Notes: generated by a model from the letters alone, not told the origin. Positions 48,515 to 56,504 are shown, numbered from the stretch's first letter. The stretch: 64,000 nt of DNA from Acidaminococcus fermentans_A (GCF_052216985.1 NZ_JBQOUY010000007.1:33595-97594); one strand, 5' to 3'. Made by a program: numbers and translations.

Positions 48515-49210
48515 ATGAATCAGGGTATCCAGCTGCCCCAGGGACGAATCCAGCTGAGCCGTCCGGGTGGAGAGAGGATTGTAGTGGTGGCCGGCGGCCG
48601 CCGGCCAGATCCCCAATGGCTGCGGAAAACGGCTGCGGCTTATCCAGTGGCAGTGGCAGACCGGGGAGCCGATCATTGCAAAGCCGCTGGTGTGGTGCCT
48701 GGTTTTCTCTATGGGGATCGGGACAGTGTGGCTCCAGGGGTTTGGGATGGGTTTGTCCGGCAGGGAGCCCGGGCCAAAACGTATCCAGTGAACAAAGATG
48801 ATACAGATCTGTCCCTGGTCCTCCAGGATCTGCCCCAGGACCGGACCGTCCTGGCCACCGGTATCTGGGGTGGCCGAGCCGATCATCTTTTCGGCAATCT
48901 CTATACCCTTTTGGCCTATGTGCAGCGGGGAGGTTCTGCGCTGCTGGCCGATGAACAGGAAGTTCTCTGTTATCTGCTGCCTGGGGAGAGGCTTTCCTTT
49001 ACGGCAGGGAAGACCCGGCCCCGGGCCGTCAGCCTGCTGCCCTTGTCTCCTGTGTGCCAGGTCAGCATCGACGGCGTCCGCTGGCCCCTTGTTCAGGCGG
49101 AACTCCGACTGGACAATCCCTATGCGGTGAGCAATAAGATGACGGAGCCAGTCCTGCAGGCTTCCTGCCAAAAGGGGATTGTCGGCGTCTATTTCACTTG
49201 GAAGGAGTAA
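48515..49210 (+). CDS. Thiamine diphosphokinase
   Basis: The 231-residue protein has TPK/ThiN motifs: ADRGADHCKAAGVVPGFLYGDRDS (substrate loop with GDxDS), PVNKDDTDLSLVL with the catalytic acidic residues, and GIWGGRADHLFGNLYTLL. It makes thiamine diphosphate from thiamine and ATP in the cytosol. AGGAGAG precedes ATG 48515, 11 nt after gyrB. Placement between gyrB and gyrA is unusual; the gene normally neighbours rpe or rsgA in Firmicutes. Confidence 0.9.
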   Translation: MNQGIQLPQGRIQLSRPGGERIVVVAGGRRPDPQWLRKTAAAYPVAVADRGADHCKAAGVVPGFLYGDRDSVAPGVWDGFVRQGARAKTYPVNKDDTDLSLVLQDLPQDRTVLATGIWGGRADHLFGNLYTLLAYVQRGGSALLADEQEVLCYLLPGERLSFTAGKTRPRAVSLLPLSPVCQVSIDGVRWPLVQAELRLDNPYAVSNKMTEPVLQASCQKGIVGVYFTWKE

Positions 49211-49214
49211 ATCC

Positions 49215-49979
49215 ATGCTGGAATTCCATTGGCAGGACCTGCTTTTCCTGATGGCAGCCGGTTTTGTGGGATCTTTCATCGATGCGGCAGTAGGAGGTGG
49301 CGGACTGATCACCCTGCCGGCTTTCATGGCCACCAGCGTCCCCACGCCCTATGCCCTGGGCTCCAACAAATTTGCCGCTTCCATCGGAGCGGTCACCAGT
49401 TTTTTCACCTTTGCCCGTTCCGGCAAGGTGGATCCGAAGATCCTGAAGCTGATGCCCCTGTCTTTCCTGGGCAGCGGAGCCGGAGCCTGCATTGCTTATC
49501 TGCTCCCGGAACAGCTGCTGCGGATCATCGTGGTCCTGGCCCTGGTGGGTACGGCTTTTTATACCTACCGCCGCAAGAACTGGGACGGCGTGGGCCAAAT
49601 GGGGACGGTGACCCGTTCCATGGCTCTGGGGATGTCTGCTATGGCCTGGTTCCTGGGGATGTATGACGGCTTTTTCGGACCGGGTACCGGTTCGTTCCTG
49701 ATTTTCGGATTTTTGTATTTCGGGTATGACTTCGTGACGGCAGCAGGGAATACCAAAGCCCTGAACCTGGCCAGCAACATCGGAGGCATGGTGGCTTTCC
49801 TGCTGCTGGGGCGGGTCTATCTGGCCTATGCCCTGCCTATGGGACTGGTGGAAATCGCCGGAGCCCGGCTGGGCGCGAAGTTTGCTATAAAAAAAGGGGT
49901 GGGGTATATCCGCACCCTCTATCTGATCATGACTGTGGTGCTGATCGGCAAACAGGTCTATGATCTCCTTTGGAAATGA
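49215..49979 (+). CDS. TSUP (TauE/SafE) family membrane transporter
   Basis: The 254-residue protein has about seven to eight membrane segments and the TSUP pattern GFVGSFIDAAVGGGGLITLPA, ALGSNKFAASIGAVTSF, GMYDGFFGPGTGSFLIFGF and GNTKALNLASNIGG. Members export or import sulfite, sulfoacetate or other small organic anions. The start is ATG 49215 with AAGGAG upstream. It sits between thiN and gyrA and shares their transcript; there is no clue to its substrate. Confidence 0.9.
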   Translation: MLEFHWQDLLFLMAAGFVGSFIDAAVGGGGLITLPAFMATSVPTPYALGSNKFAASIGAVTSFFTFARSGKVDPKILKLMPLSFLGSGAGACIAYLLPEQLLRIIVVLALVGTAFYTYRRKNWDGVGQMGTVTRSMALGMSAMAWFLGMYDGFFGPGTGSFLIFGFLYFGYDFVTAAGNTKALNLASNIGGMVAFLLLGRVYLAYALPMGLVEIAGARLGAKFAIKKGVGYIRTLYLIMTVVLIGKQVYDLLWK

Positions 49980-50014
49980 CCGCGTCATAAGACGCAGGAA
50001 GGAAGCGTGAGAAC

Positions 50015-52510
50015 GTGGATGATCAGCAGAATGACAAGCAGACCATCACTGCAGGCAAAGTGATCCCCGTTTATGTCGAAGACGAGATGCAGAAATGCTA
50101 TATCGACTACGCCATGAGCGTCATTGTCCAGCGGGCTCTGCCGGATGTGCGGGACGGCTTGAAACCGGTCCACCGCCGCATCCTTTATGCCATGAATGAG
50201 GCAGGGACGCTGCCCAACAAGGCGTATAAAAAAAGTGCCCGTATCGTGGGTGATGTTTTGGGGAAATACCATCCCCATGGAGATTATTCGGTATATGATG
50301 CCATCGTGCGTCTGGCCCAGGATTTCTCTACCCGGTATCTGATGGTGGACGGCCACGGGAACTTCGGTTCTGTGGACGGCGACCCGGCAGCTGCCATGCG
50401 GTATACGGAAGTCCGCATGGGGAAAATCGCGGTGGAGATGCTCCGGGATATCGAAAAAGATACAGTGGATTTCATCCCTAACTACGATGAATCCCTGAAG
50501 GAACCTACGGTGCTGCCCGCTAAGGTACCGGCCCTCCTGATCAATGGATCCGCTGGGATCGCAGTAGGGATGGCCACCAATATCCCTCCTCATAATCTGG
50601 GGGAAGTGGTAGATGCCTGTGTGATGCTCATCGACCATCCGGAAGCCACCGTCGAACAGCTGATGACGGCGGTCAAGGGACCTGATTTCCCTACGGGGGC
50701 CAAGATCCTGGGACTTTCCGGGATCCGTCAGGCTTACACTACCGGCCGAGGCGTGGTAAAGGTCCGGGCCAAAGCCCATGTGGAACCTATGCCCAAGAAC
50801 AAGAACCGGATCGTGGTCACAGAGATCCCTTACCAGGTGAACAAGGCGAAACTCATCGAAAACATCGCTCATCTGGTCCAGGACAAGACCCTGGAAGGGA
50901 TCACTGACCTGCGGGATGAATCGGATCGGAAGGGCATGCGCATCGTCATCGAACTGCGCAGCGATGTGGTCCCGGAAATCATGCTGAATAAGCTGTACAA
51001 GCATACCCAGCTCCAGGATTCTTTCGGTATCATCATGCTGGCCTTGGTCAACGGCCATCCTCGGATCCTGAATCTGAAGCAGATCCTGGAATATTATCTG
51101 GAGCACCAGAAGAACGTCATCACCCGGAAATGCCGGTATGAATTGAATAAAGCTCGGGAACGGGCCCATATCTTGGAAGGGCTGAAAATCGCCTTGGATC
51201 ATCTGGATGAAGTGATCGCCACCATCCGGGCCAGTGCCAACGGAGATGTAGCCAAAGCTGCTTTGATAGAGAAATTCGGCCTCAGCGAACGCCAGGCCCA
51301 GGCCATCTTGGATATGCGCCTCCAACGCCTCACCGGTCTGGAACGGCAGAAAATCGAGGATGAATACAAAGAAGTCATGGCTACCATCGCCTATCTGGAA
51401 GATGTGCTCAGTGATGAACACAAGATCATGGGGATCGCCCGGGAAGACCTGCTGGATGTGAAGAAACGGTTCGGGGATGCCCGCCGGACTTCCATTGTGC
51501 CGGATACAGGGGACCTGGAAACAGAAGATCTGATCGCCGAAGAAGACGTGGTGATCACCATCAGCCACCAGAGTTACATCAAGCGCCAGGCTTTGACCAA
51601 TTTCCGGAACCAGAACCGGGGCGGCCGGGGCATCAAAGCCGGCAGCGGCAAGATCGTCAAGGAAGACAACAAGGTCAAGGGAGATTTCTCGGAACACCTG
51701 CTCATGGCCAGCACCCATGACAATATCCTGTTCTTCACAAACCGGGGCCGTGTCTACCGGCAGAAGGGATTCGAGATCCCGGAAGCCAGCCGGACGGCGA
51801 AGGGGACTTTCATCCGCAATCTGCTGCCTCTGGAAGAGAATGAGAAAATCAACGCAGTGATCGCAGTGAAGAGCGGCATCAGCGAAGATGAGAAGAAATT
51901 CCTGTTCATGGCTACCAATCTGGGGGTGGTGAAACGGACCAGCGTCAGCGAGTTCAAATCCGCCCGGAAGGGCGGCTTGATCGCCATCAACCTGGACGAA
52001 GGGGAAGAACTCATCGATGTGAAGCTGACCAGCGGCCATAATGATATCCTGCTGGCCACCCGGGATGGGTATGCCATCCACTTCCTGGAAGAGGATGTAC
52101 GGCCTATGGGAAGGACCAGCCATGGGGTGCGGGGCATCAGCCTGCGGCCTCATGACAGTGTGGTTTCCATGGATAGCTGTGTGGATGATACGGGAGAAGT
52201 GCTGACTGTCACGGATAAGGGACAGGGCAAGCGCACGGATATTTCCGAATACCGGGTCCAGAGCCGGGGCGGCAAAGGCATCATCAACCTGAAGGTGACC
52301 AATAAGACGGGATTGATCGTCGGTTCCAAATTCATCAATGAGTCTCAGGAAATCATGCTGATTTCTGCAGCGGGCATCATCATCCGGATGAATGCGGCTG
52401 ATATCTCTACTTACGGACGGAATGCCCAGGGCGTCAAGCTCATGGATCTGGACGAAGGAGACAAGGTAGCTGCATTGGCTGTAGTGAATACGGTGAGTGA
52501 GGAAGAGTAA
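50015..52510 (+). CDS. gyrA: DNA gyrase subunit A
   Basis: The 831-residue protein starts with GTG after GGAAGGAAG. It has the breakage-reunion domain with the catalytic tyrosine in AAMRYTE (Tyr130), and the C-terminal beta-pinwheel with the GyrA box NQNRGGRG, so it is gyrase, not topoisomerase IV. In the quinolone-determining region the sequence is HPHGDYSVYD: the position equal to E. coli Ser83 is Tyr91, while the acidic Asp87 equivalent is kept. A strong terminator follows. Confidence 0.98.
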   Translation: MDDQQNDKQTITAGKVIPVYVEDEMQKCYIDYAMSVIVQRALPDVRDGLKPVHRRILYAMNEAGTLPNKAYKKSARIVGDVLGKYHPHGDYSVYDAIVRLAQDFSTRYLMVDGHGNFGSVDGDPAAAMRYTEVRMGKIAVEMLRDIEKDTVDFIPNYDESLKEPTVLPAKVPALLINGSAGIAVGMATNIPPHNLGEVVDACVMLIDHPEATVEQLMTAVKGPDFPTGAKILGLSGIRQAYTTGRGVVKVRAKAHVEPMPKNKNRIVVTEIPYQVNKAKLIENIAHLVQDKTLEGITDLRDESDRKGMRIVIELRSDVVPEIMLNKLYKHTQLQDSFGIIMLALVNGHPRILNLKQILEYYLEHQKNVITRKCRYELNKARERAHILEGLKIALDHLDEVIATIRASANGDVAKAALIEKFGLSERQAQAILDMRLQRLTGLERQKIEDEYKEVMATIAYLEDVLSDEHKIMGIAREDLLDVKKRFGDARRTSIVPDTGDLETEDLIAEEDVVITISHQSYIKRQALTNFRNQNRGGRGIKAGSGKIVKEDNKVKGDFSEHLLMASTHDNILFFTNRGRVYRQKGFEIPEASRTAKGTFIRNLLPLEENEKINAVIAVKSGISEDEKKFLFMATNLGVVKRTSVSEFKSARKGGLIAINLDEGEELIDVKLTSGHNDILLATRDGYAIHFLEEDVRPMGRTSHGVRGISLRPHDSVVSMDSCVDDTGEVLTVTDKGQGKRTDISEYRVQSRGGKGIINLKVTNKTGLIVGSKFINESQEIMLISAAGIIIRMNAADISTYGRNAQGVKLMDLDEGDKVAALAVVNTVSEEE

Positions 52511-52511
52511 G

Positions 52512-52548
52512 AAAAAGGGGCCGTTGCGTGCGCAACAGCCCCTTTTTG
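52512..52548 (+). terminator. gyrA terminator
   Basis: AAAAAGGGGC(C)GTTGC and GCAAC(A)GCCCCTTTTT pair closely around GTGC, one nucleotide after the gyrA stop; it is the end of the dnaN-gyrA series. Confidence 0.93.
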
Positions 52549-52550
52549 AG

Positions 52551-52748
52551 GTCTCGAGTCGTGAGTCTCGAGCCGTTGGATAGAACCTGTCCCCATGGCC
52601 AGGTTCTTTTGAAGGTATAGAACCAGTATCGTGCTGGATATAGAAACGAATATCTTATCGTTAGCAGATTAGGCTTTGTACATTCAAAAAATTTGCTTGC
52701 AAATTTCTCATTCGTCTCGAGACTCGAGAGCCGAGACCCGAGACCGAG
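52551..52748. repeat. 198-bp element bounded by inverted GTC heptad arrays
   Basis: Left array: GTCTCGA GTCGTGA GTCTCGA (52551-52571). Right array on the minus strand: GTCTCGG GTCTCGG CTCTCGA GTCTCGA (52748-52714). Between them are a hairpin GAACCTG/CAGGTTC (52584-52609) and the inverted repeat AAATTTGC/GCAAATTT (about 52689-52706). No reading frame of note is present. Confidence 0.75.
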
Positions 52749-52773
52749 CCGCTATGCGGCTTATGAGACCGGG

Positions 52774-52806
52774 TGTGTTGCATGTAACGTGCAACACACC
52801 CTTTTT
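52774..52806. terminator. Intrinsic-terminator-type hairpin
   Basis: GGGTGTGTTGCA and TGCAACACACCC flank TGTAACG and are followed by TTTTTC. It is a member of the GTTGC/GCAAC stem family, with no gene immediately before it. Confidence 0.7.
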
Positions 52807-52810
52807 CTTC

Positions 52811-52944
52811 TGTGGATAACCTGTGCACAAGTGGATAAGTCTTCCTGGATATAGTGGGGTGAACAAGATTTTACACAATATCTAGGACTTACCCACAGAG
52901 TTATCCACAGGAATTGTGTATAACTTCTGGATTTTTGTGGATAA
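52811..52944. promoter_or_regulatory. DnaA-box cluster downstream of gyrA
   Basis: Perfect boxes are at 52811-52819, 52901-52909 and 52936-52944, with a one-mismatch AGTGGATAA at 52830-52838 and GTGTATAA repeats nearby. The rest of the 528-nt spacer 52511-53038 holds the heptad element and terminators. It is about 10 kb from the dnaA-dnaN cluster, so it may titrate DnaA or regulate the following gene. Confidence 0.8.
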
Positions 52945-53038
52945 GCCTGTGTATAAGTGGGAAACTTGACGGGGATGAGGAGATGTTCTATCCTGTAAGA
53001 AAAGAACGGGGAAAGCATCCCGCTGAAGGAGGATACAA

Positions 53039-53479
53039 ATGGCAGAATTGAATCAAAAAGCCGATAGCTTCAAGCATTTTGTAGAAAAGAAAGATCCCAA
53101 GGCTTTTATCGTAGATCCCATCAAAGACGATCCTTTCCATACTGTGGTATTCCGGTCCCATATGGATGTGGACGGGACACCACTCCAGCTGATCGTAGTC
53201 CTGGACGACAGCGCCTTTGGGGTGATCCGGGTGCTGCTGGCTCCTAAAGCCTTGAAAGAAGGGAATCAGGAAGCGCTGCTTTCCCTGCTGAATGAGTATA
53301 ACCGTACCTATAAGGCCTTTAAATTCTATTTGGACAAGGAAGAGTCCCTGATCATGGATACCTGTGTGATCTTCCGGGAACCTCAGGTGGACGGAAATAT
53401 GATGTATGGCTTATTCCAGATGATCAGCAAGGAACTGGACGCAAAATACAAGGAAATCATGAAAACGATTTGGGAATGA
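53039..53479 (+). CDS. YbjN-like / secretion-chaperone-like protein
   Basis: The 146-residue soluble protein has the beta-alpha pattern of the YbjN/T3SS-chaperone-like fold: FVEKKDPKAF, HTVVFRSHMDVDGTPLQLIVVLDDS, LLSLLNEYNRTYKAFKFYLD and MYGLFQMISKELDAKYKEIMKTIW. There is no signal peptide. AAGGAGG precedes ATG 53039, and a DnaA-box cluster lies within 100 nt upstream. Family role is unclear; assignment is by pattern only. Confidence 0.55.
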   Translation: MAELNQKADSFKHFVEKKDPKAFIVDPIKDDPFHTVVFRSHMDVDGTPLQLIVVLDDSAFGVIRVLLAPKALKEGNQEALLSLLNEYNRTYKAFKFYLDKEESLIMDTCVIFREPQVDGNMMYGLFQMISKELDAKYKEIMKTIWE

Positions 53480-53482
53480 AAA

Positions 53483-53520
53483 AAGGGGGTGTGGATTTCT
53501 TCACGCCCCCATTTTTTTTA
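53483..53520. terminator. Terminator between convergent genes
   Basis: GGGGGTGTGG pairs with TTCACGCCCCC (with wobble), flanked by A-rich and T-rich tracts. It serves the YbjN-like gene and the convergent LysR gene. Confidence 0.85.
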
Positions 53521-54373
53521 CGAACAGCACAAATTCCTCCATGGCCGGGTTGAAATGGAGATCTTTGTTCCAATCCAGGGTAATGAAGGCCGGACGGAAC
53601 TGACGGATGGAGATAGCGTGGAGGTCCGGTTCCTGCTGGGCGATTTCTTCTGTCAGGAAGCCGGCCGCTCCCTCGGAACGGATGTATTCCAGGATGGTGA
53701 ATACCTGGGTTGTCTGGTGGACGATCCAGGGATGGACTCCGCTGTGGGCGAACATGTGCCGGATATAGGCTGTCTGGTCGAAATGATCAGAAAAAAGGAC
53801 CAGAGGCGTATCCTTCAGTTCTGTCAGATCCACCGCTTCCTTCTGGGCCAGGGGGTGGTCCTGGCGGACGAATAGTTTCAGATAGCTTTTCCGGAGCAGC
53901 AGACAGTGGTTGGGCTCTTCCGGCAGCCGATTGGTGACACAGAGCGCAAAATCGATTTCCTGCCGGTCCAGCAGCTCGTAGAGCACGTTGGTGGTTTCTT
54001 CCACTGTTTCAATGGTGATCTGGGGATGGGTCTTCAGGAAAGAACCGTGGAGCTGAGGGAAAATGGTATTGCCCCGCATGGTAGCGATGCCGATCCGGAT
54101 CAGGGCTTTGCCCGTACTCAAGGAGCGCACCACTTGGCATAGATTCCGGTAGTGGTTTTCGAACTGACGGGCGTGTTCCAACAGGATCCGTCCCCGGCGG
54201 GTGATCTGGATGTTGTTCCGGTTCCGCTGGAATAAAGCAACGCCGCATTCTTCCTCCAGCTCCCGGATGGCTTTGGAAATCCCCGGCTGGGAAATATGGC
54301 ATTTTTCCGCTGCCCGGGAAAAGCTCCCGCACTCGCAGACGGTGATGAAGTATTCGATCTGGGTGAGTTTCAT
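53501..54373 (-). CDS. LysR-family transcriptional regulator
   Basis: The 290-residue protein has a typical N-terminal HTH (MKLTQIEYFITVCECGSFSRAAEKCHISQPGISKAI) and a periplasmic-binding-protein-like effector domain (about 90-290). The start is ATG 54373 with AAGGAG upstream. It is divergent from the malolactic/malic enzyme gene across 211 nt, the same arrangement as mleR-mleA in lactic acid bacteria, so it is probably a malate-responsive activator. Confidence 0.92.
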   Translation of the reverse strand: MKLTQIEYFITVCECGSFSRAAEKCHISQPGISKAIRELEEECGVALFQRNRNNIQITRRGRILLEHARQFENHYRNLCQVVRSLSTGKALIRIGIATMRGNTIFPQLHGSFLKTHPQITIETVEETTNVLYELLDRQEIDFALCVTNRLPEEPNHCLLLRKSYLKLFVRQDHPLAQKEAVDLTELKDTPLVLFSDHFDQTAYIRHMFAHSGVHPWIVHQTTQVFTILEYIRSEGAAGFLTEEIAQQEPDLHAISIRQFRPAFITLDWNKDLHFNPAMEEFVLFVKKMGA

Positions 54374-54388
54374 TTTTCTCCTTTTCAG

Positions 54389-54456
54389 AGCCAGCAAAGC
54401 TGGCTTCCATCGGCGTATGACGTATGACCTATGACGAGCTGTTGCTTATGCAACAG
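54389..54456. repeat. Second copy of the 17251-17324 heptad/hairpin repeat
   Basis: Hairpin AGCCAGC/GCTGGCT, then CTTCCATCGGC, three heptads GTATGAC GTATGAC CTATGAC (54415-54435) and hairpin GTTGCTTATGCAAC. The copy at 17251 has the same order with four heptads. It lies in the LysR/malic enzyme promoter space. Confidence 0.8.
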
Positions 54457-54497
54457 TCATATTATAATTTAAAGTTTGGGTCAGAGAAAATAAAATA

Positions 54498-54527
54498 TTG
54501 TACTTTTACTCTTCCCATGGATACAAT
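54498..54527 (+). promoter_or_regulatory. Candidate promoter of the malolactic/malic enzyme gene
   Basis: TTGTAC (54498-54503), 18 nt, TACAAT (54522-54527) are near-consensus and lie about 58 nt before the start codon. The AT-rich stretch just upstream (54459-54497) is where a LysR protein would be expected to bind. Confidence 0.5.
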
Positions 54528-54584
54528 AAGCATACGAAATGACGAGATCGGCCAGTCTGTACAGGGAGAAAGAGAGGAACCATC

Positions 54585-56228
54585 ATGAAGACCAACAAAC
54601 GCGGATACGATTTGCTGAATGATCCATTTTTAAATAAAGGAACGGCTTTTACCTGGGAGGAACGAAAAAAGTATGGCTTGATCGGTATCCTGCCTCCCCA
54701 GGTAGAGACCCTGGAGCTCCAGGATCAGCAGGCCTTTGAAAATTTCTGCGAACGGCCCAATAAAGCGGTCCAGCGCCATTATCTGATGAAGTTGTTCAGC
54801 CGGAACCGGACCCTGTTTTTCCATTTGTTTTCCCACCATCTGGAAAAACTCATGCCGGTGCTCTATGCTCCGGGGGTGGCGGAAAGCGTCAAGCAGTACA
54901 GCGAATATTTTACCACGCCCCAGAATGCGGTATACCTGTCCATCGATCATATGGAGGATATCGAAGAATCCTTGAAGAACGGGGCTTCTGGACGAGATAT
55001 CCAGCTGATCGTGGTGACCGATGGAGAAAGCATCCTGGGCATCGGGGATTGGGGAACCAACGGGGTGAGCATTTCCACAGGGAAAATCCTGGTCTATACG
55101 GCAGCAGCCGGCATCGATCCGGCCAAAGTCCTGCCGGTGGTGCTGGATGCAGGCACCAACCGTCAGAGCCTGATCGATGACCCTCTGTATCTGGGGCTCC
55201 ATCACAGACGGATCAGCGATGAGCGGTATGATGCTTTTGTGGATGCCTTCCTCCAGACTGCAGAAAGCCTTTTCCCCCATCTCTATATCCATTTCGAGGA
55301 TTTTGGCCGGGAAAATGCCGCCCGTCTCTTGGAACGGTATGAAGACCGGTATGCGGTGTACAACGATGATATCGAAGGCACGGGGGCTGTGACTCTGGCG
55401 GCCATCCTGGGCGGGCTGAAGGCGTCTGGGGAAAAGCTCACAGACCAGACTTTCCTGTGTTTTGGGGCTGGGACCTCCGGTATGGGAATCGTCCGGCAGG
55501 TCTTTGCCGAGATGCAGCTCCAGGGACTCAGTGAAGCAGAAGCCAGGAACCGGTTCTACCTGGTGGATCAGCAGGGTCTGCTGTTTGAGGATACGGAAGG
55601 GATGACACCCCAGCAGAAGCCTTATGCCCGGAAGCGGAGTGAGTTCCTCGCCGGCGCCAAACTGGATACCCTGGAAGAGGCAGTCAAAGCTATCCATCCC
55701 ACTATCCTGGTAGGGGCGTCTACGGCTGCGGGAGCCTTTACGAAAGAAGTGGTCCAAGAAATGGCCGCCCATACGCCTCGGCCCATCATCTTTCCTTTGA
55801 GCAATCCGGCGGACCTGGCAGAAGCCAGTGCAGAGGCGCTGCTCCGTTGGACGGACGGGAAAGCCCTGGTGGCTACCGGTACGGCTTCCAAGAAAGTGGC
55901 GTATCATGGAACGGTCTATGAAATCGGCCAGGCGAATAATTCCCTGGTGTTCCCGGGTATGGGGCTGGCGGTGGCCGCTTGCCGGGCCAAGAAAGTCTCT
56001 CCAGGGATGCTGGCAGCTGCTGCCCATGCTCTTACCGATCTGGTGGACATGAAGAAACCTGGAGCTTCTGTCCTGCCTCCCGTACGGGAAATGGGGAATT
56101 TCACCAGGATCCTGGCGGAAAAAGTGGTGTGCCAGGCGGTGAAGGAAGGGCTGAATGGTCTCCCGGTGGAGGATCCGAAAAAAGCCATCGAAGCCATTCA
56201 GTGGAAGGCTGAGTACAAGGAATTATAA
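54585..56228 (+). CDS. Malolactic enzyme / NAD-dependent malic enzyme
   Basis: The 547-residue protein is a large-subunit malic enzyme. Seen are the N-terminal domain with PVLYAPGVAESVKQYSEYF, the substrate region VVTDGESILGIGDWGTNGV with active-site Lys nearby (STGKILVYTAAAGIDP), DDIEGTGAVTLAAILGGL with metal-binding Asp/Glu, and the NAD fold FCFGAGTSGMGIV-type. The GIGDWG and VYTAAAGIDPAKVLPVVLDAGTN wording is closer to malolactic enzymes than to E. coli MaeA (GLGDQG, YTACGGISP). It would convert malate to lactate (or pyruvate) and CO2. GAGAGAGG-type site precedes ATG 54585. A terminator follows. Confidence 0.88.
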   Translation: MKTNKRGYDLLNDPFLNKGTAFTWEERKKYGLIGILPPQVETLELQDQQAFENFCERPNKAVQRHYLMKLFSRNRTLFFHLFSHHLEKLMPVLYAPGVAESVKQYSEYFTTPQNAVYLSIDHMEDIEESLKNGASGRDIQLIVVTDGESILGIGDWGTNGVSISTGKILVYTAAAGIDPAKVLPVVLDAGTNRQSLIDDPLYLGLHHRRISDERYDAFVDAFLQTAESLFPHLYIHFEDFGRENAARLLERYEDRYAVYNDDIEGTGAVTLAAILGGLKASGEKLTDQTFLCFGAGTSGMGIVRQVFAEMQLQGLSEAEARNRFYLVDQQGLLFEDTEGMTPQQKPYARKRSEFLAGAKLDTLEEAVKAIHPTILVGASTAAGAFTKEVVQEMAAHTPRPIIFPLSNPADLAEASAEALLRWTDGKALVATGTASKKVAYHGTVYEIGQANNSLVFPGMGLAVAACRAKKVSPGMLAAAAHALTDLVDMKKPGASVLPPVREMGNFTRILAEKVVCQAVKEGLNGLPVEDPKKAIEAIQWKAEYKEL

Positions 56229-56247
56229 GCAGTCATCAGCTGAAGGG

Positions 56248-56293
56248 CAGGTGGGTACTGCATGGAACGTGCAGCACCCACCTGCCCTTTTTT
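56248..56293 (+). terminator. Malolactic/malic enzyme terminator
   Basis: GGGCAGGTGGGT and ACCCACCTGCCC flank a loop containing the inner stem TGCA/TGCA, followed by TTTTTTG. The spacer 56229-56586 otherwise holds the liv promoter region. Confidence 0.93.
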
Positions 56294-56410
56294 GCATTCA
56301 GCCTTTGTTCCATAAAAAATCAGAGTCTGAGGATGAAAGGCCCCTGAATCCCATTGTTTTCAGAAAACGTTTTTTACATGCAGACAAAAATCCATTAGAA
56401 ACATACAAAC

Positions 56411-56445
56411 TTAAAAATATACATAAAACAACTGTATATTTTTAA
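56411..56445. promoter_or_regulatory. Perfect 12-bp inverted repeat upstream of the liv promoter
   Basis: TTAAAAATATAC (56411-56422) and GTATATTTTTAA (56434-56445) are separated by 11 nt. The dyad ends 30 nt before the -35 element and is an operator candidate for the amino-acid transporter operon. Confidence 0.6.
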
Positions 56446-56475
56446 AAATCGTAATGTATTTTGTAAAAAAGAATG

Positions 56476-56504
56476 TTGCAAAAATGTGAACAAGTGCGTA
56501 TAAT
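56476..56504 (+). promoter_or_regulatory. liv operon promoter
   Basis: TTGCAA (56476-56481), exactly 17 nt, TATAAT (56499-56504). The leader to ATG 56587 is about 75 nt and unusually GC-rich for this spacer (TTGCAAGG, ACCGGTTGC, CGGGTCCCCGGCAAG), with complementary CTTGC/GCAAG ends. Confidence 0.85.

Noticed and set aside
49985..52153. 722-codon minus-strand frame opposite gyrA
   Set aside because: Antisense shadow of gyrA; no recognisable domain or ribosome binding site.
12092..54456. CRISPR array as an explanation of the heptad repeats
   Set aside because: Units are 7 nt without spacers, occur as 2-5 copies at scattered loci, and no cas genes are in the window.
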